Assembly: GCF_900184935.1 (NCBI RefSeq)
Contig: NZ_FXYE01000001.1
Coordinates: forward strand, 744,001-808,000
Source of the DNA: Actibacterium lipolyticum
GTDB taxonomy: Bacteria > Pseudomonadota > Alphaproteobacteria > Rhodobacterales > Rhodobacteraceae
Reading direction: 5' to 3'
DNA length: 64,000 bases
Position numbers and translations under genes: made by a program. This document shows, one piece after another, positions 63,212-64,000 of this stretch. Under the pieces are notes generated by a model, which did not search any database, was not told the origin of the DNA, and saw only the letters and a list, made by a program, of their open reading frames with translations. Every line of letters starts with the position of its first letter. Position 1 is the stretch's first letter.

Positions 63212-64000
63212 TGCTCGGCCTCCTTTTCGCGGAACGAACCTTGGTCGGGGCCAAGATCGGCACCGTGGCGTTGTGGGGCCAAGCGGCCCGACAGCATGTC
63301 GAACAGCCCGCCGATGCCTTTGGGAGCGAACAGGGTGACGGCGACAAAGCTTAGACCCAGCAGAACCAGCCACCAATCGACCCATTTGACCGTGTAGAAC
63401 CCAAGCGGGATGTCGGGGGCCTGACCGCCGGTGAACCAAGTGGACACAAGGCTAACAAAGGCCGCGCCGATCACCGCGCCATAAAGCCGCCCACGCCCGC
63501 CAATGGCCACCCAAACCGCCAAGTAGATGGAGGCAATGGGCGCAATTTCGGCAGGGTTGATGATGCCCGCCTGTGGGTAATACAGCGCCCCGGCGATGGC
63601 GGCGATAATGGCCGTGACGGTAAAGACGAACAGCTTGTACCCTTCGACGTGATAGCCAAGGAACCGTACGCGCGCCTCGTCATCGCGAATGCCGCGGATC
63701 ACGCTGCCGAACTTGCCGCCCACGATCCATGCCGCCAGCAAATACCCCAGCGCAAGCGCGGCCGCCGATGCCCACAGGAAGTAGATAGAGATCAGCGATT
63801 GCGGAACGTTTTCCGCACCGGGCAGGTTTTGCAGGCCAGACAGGCCGTTATTGCCGCGCAGGCCGCTGTCGTTCTGGAACAGGTACAGCGACAGGGCCAA
63901 CGTCATCGCCTGTGTCAGGATGGACAGGTACACGCCCGTCACGCGGCTGCGGAACGCGAGCCAGCCAAAGACCAGCGCCAACAGGCCGGGGATCAGCACG
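63208..64000 (-). CDS. urtC: Urea ABC transporter permease UrtC (N-terminus outside the window)
   Basis: The last roughly 263 residues of a LivM-like permease. Hydrophobic segments are frequent; SRVTGVYLSILTQAMTLAL, IRGIRDDEARVRFLGYHV (the cytoplasmic EAA-like loop contacting the ATPase) and VAIGGRGRLYGAVIGAAF mark the family. The gene continues beyond the window edge. urtA and urtB are expected further upstream. Confidence 0.9.
   Translation of the reverse strand, partial: VLIPGLLALVFGWLAFRSRVTGVYLSILTQAMTLALSLYLFQNDSGLRGNNGLSGLQNLPGAENVPQSLISIYFLWASAAALALGYLLAAWIVGGKFGSVIRGIRDDEARVRFLGYHVEGYKLFVFTVTAIIAAIAGALYYPQAGIINPAEIAPIASIYLAVWVAIGGRGRLYGAVIGAAFVSLVSTWFTGGQAPDIPLGFYTVKWVDWWLVLLGLSFVAVTLFAPKGIGGLFDMLSGRLAPQRHGADLGPDQGSFREKEAEQ

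Overview
The window comes from an alphaproteobacterium, most likely a marine member of the Rhodobacterales (Roseobacter group). The evidence is the gene order hisD-UPF0262-phosphatase ... infA-maf-RNase E/G-yacG with a tRNA-Phe behind it, the many TRAP transporters, and a lanthanide-type methanol oxidation locus laid out as in Paracoccus and relatives. I cannot name a genus. Coding density is very high, genes often overlap by 1-14 bp, and GTG/TTG starts are common in the methylotrophy region.

Layout. (a) 1-6050: the end of a short-chain dehydrogenase, a feruloyl-CoA synthase, a TRAP transporter and a crotonase, which look like a unit for uptake and CoA-dependent breakdown of a phenylpropanoid acid. 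(b) 6050-14660: housekeeping genes (tRNA-Thr, murA, DUF2948, hisD, UPF0262, a small phosphatase, an NTF2-like protein, an acetyltransferase, a nitrilase-fold amidase, infA, maf, RNase E/G, yacG, tRNA-Phe). (c) 14660-21240: an accessory stretch with an orphan gene next to tRNA-Phe and a putative surface-display locus: a Slam-like TPR/beta-barrel protein divergent from an acidic RTX protein and a TbpB-like lipoprotein, with a perfect FNR-type box in the divergent region. (d) 21240-27500: an RND efflux pair, a LysR regulator and a zinc-free alcohol dehydrogenase. (e) 27490-33970: a malonate operon (TRAP transporter, malonyl-CoA decarboxylase, malonyl-CoA synthetase) behind a divergent MatR-type GntR regulator with a palindromic operator. 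(f) 34070-39570: a two-component system and pqqABCDE. (g) 39576-61760: a large C1 oxidation region. It holds a glutathione-formaldehyde-activating enzyme, FlhRS-like regulators with a FIST protein, glutathione-dependent formaldehyde dehydrogenase and S-formylglutathione hydrolase, xoxF with its cytochrome (xoxG) and xoxJ, two SoxYZ-like carriers, a quinoprotein relay metallohydrolase, a rhodanese-like CxxxCW protein, two YVTN beta-propellers, an orphan periplasmic binding protein and several small secreted proteins of unknown role. (h) 61770-64000: urtE, urtD and part of urtC for urea uptake.

How it fits together. PQQ made by pqqA-E serves XoxF, whose sequence carries the extra aspartate that marks lanthanide-dependent enzymes. 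Electrons leave through the adjacent cytochromes. Formaldehyde is captured by glutathione and oxidised by FrmA and FghA to formate. The FlhRS/FIST genes beside gfa probably control this set.

The least described parts are the Slam/RTX/lipoprotein locus and the group of secreted proteins around xoxF (two SoxYZ-like carriers, an orphan binding protein without a transporter, and three or four unknown exported proteins). The main limits are that all family assignments were made by reading sequences without database searches, and that promoters and operators are motif readings only.
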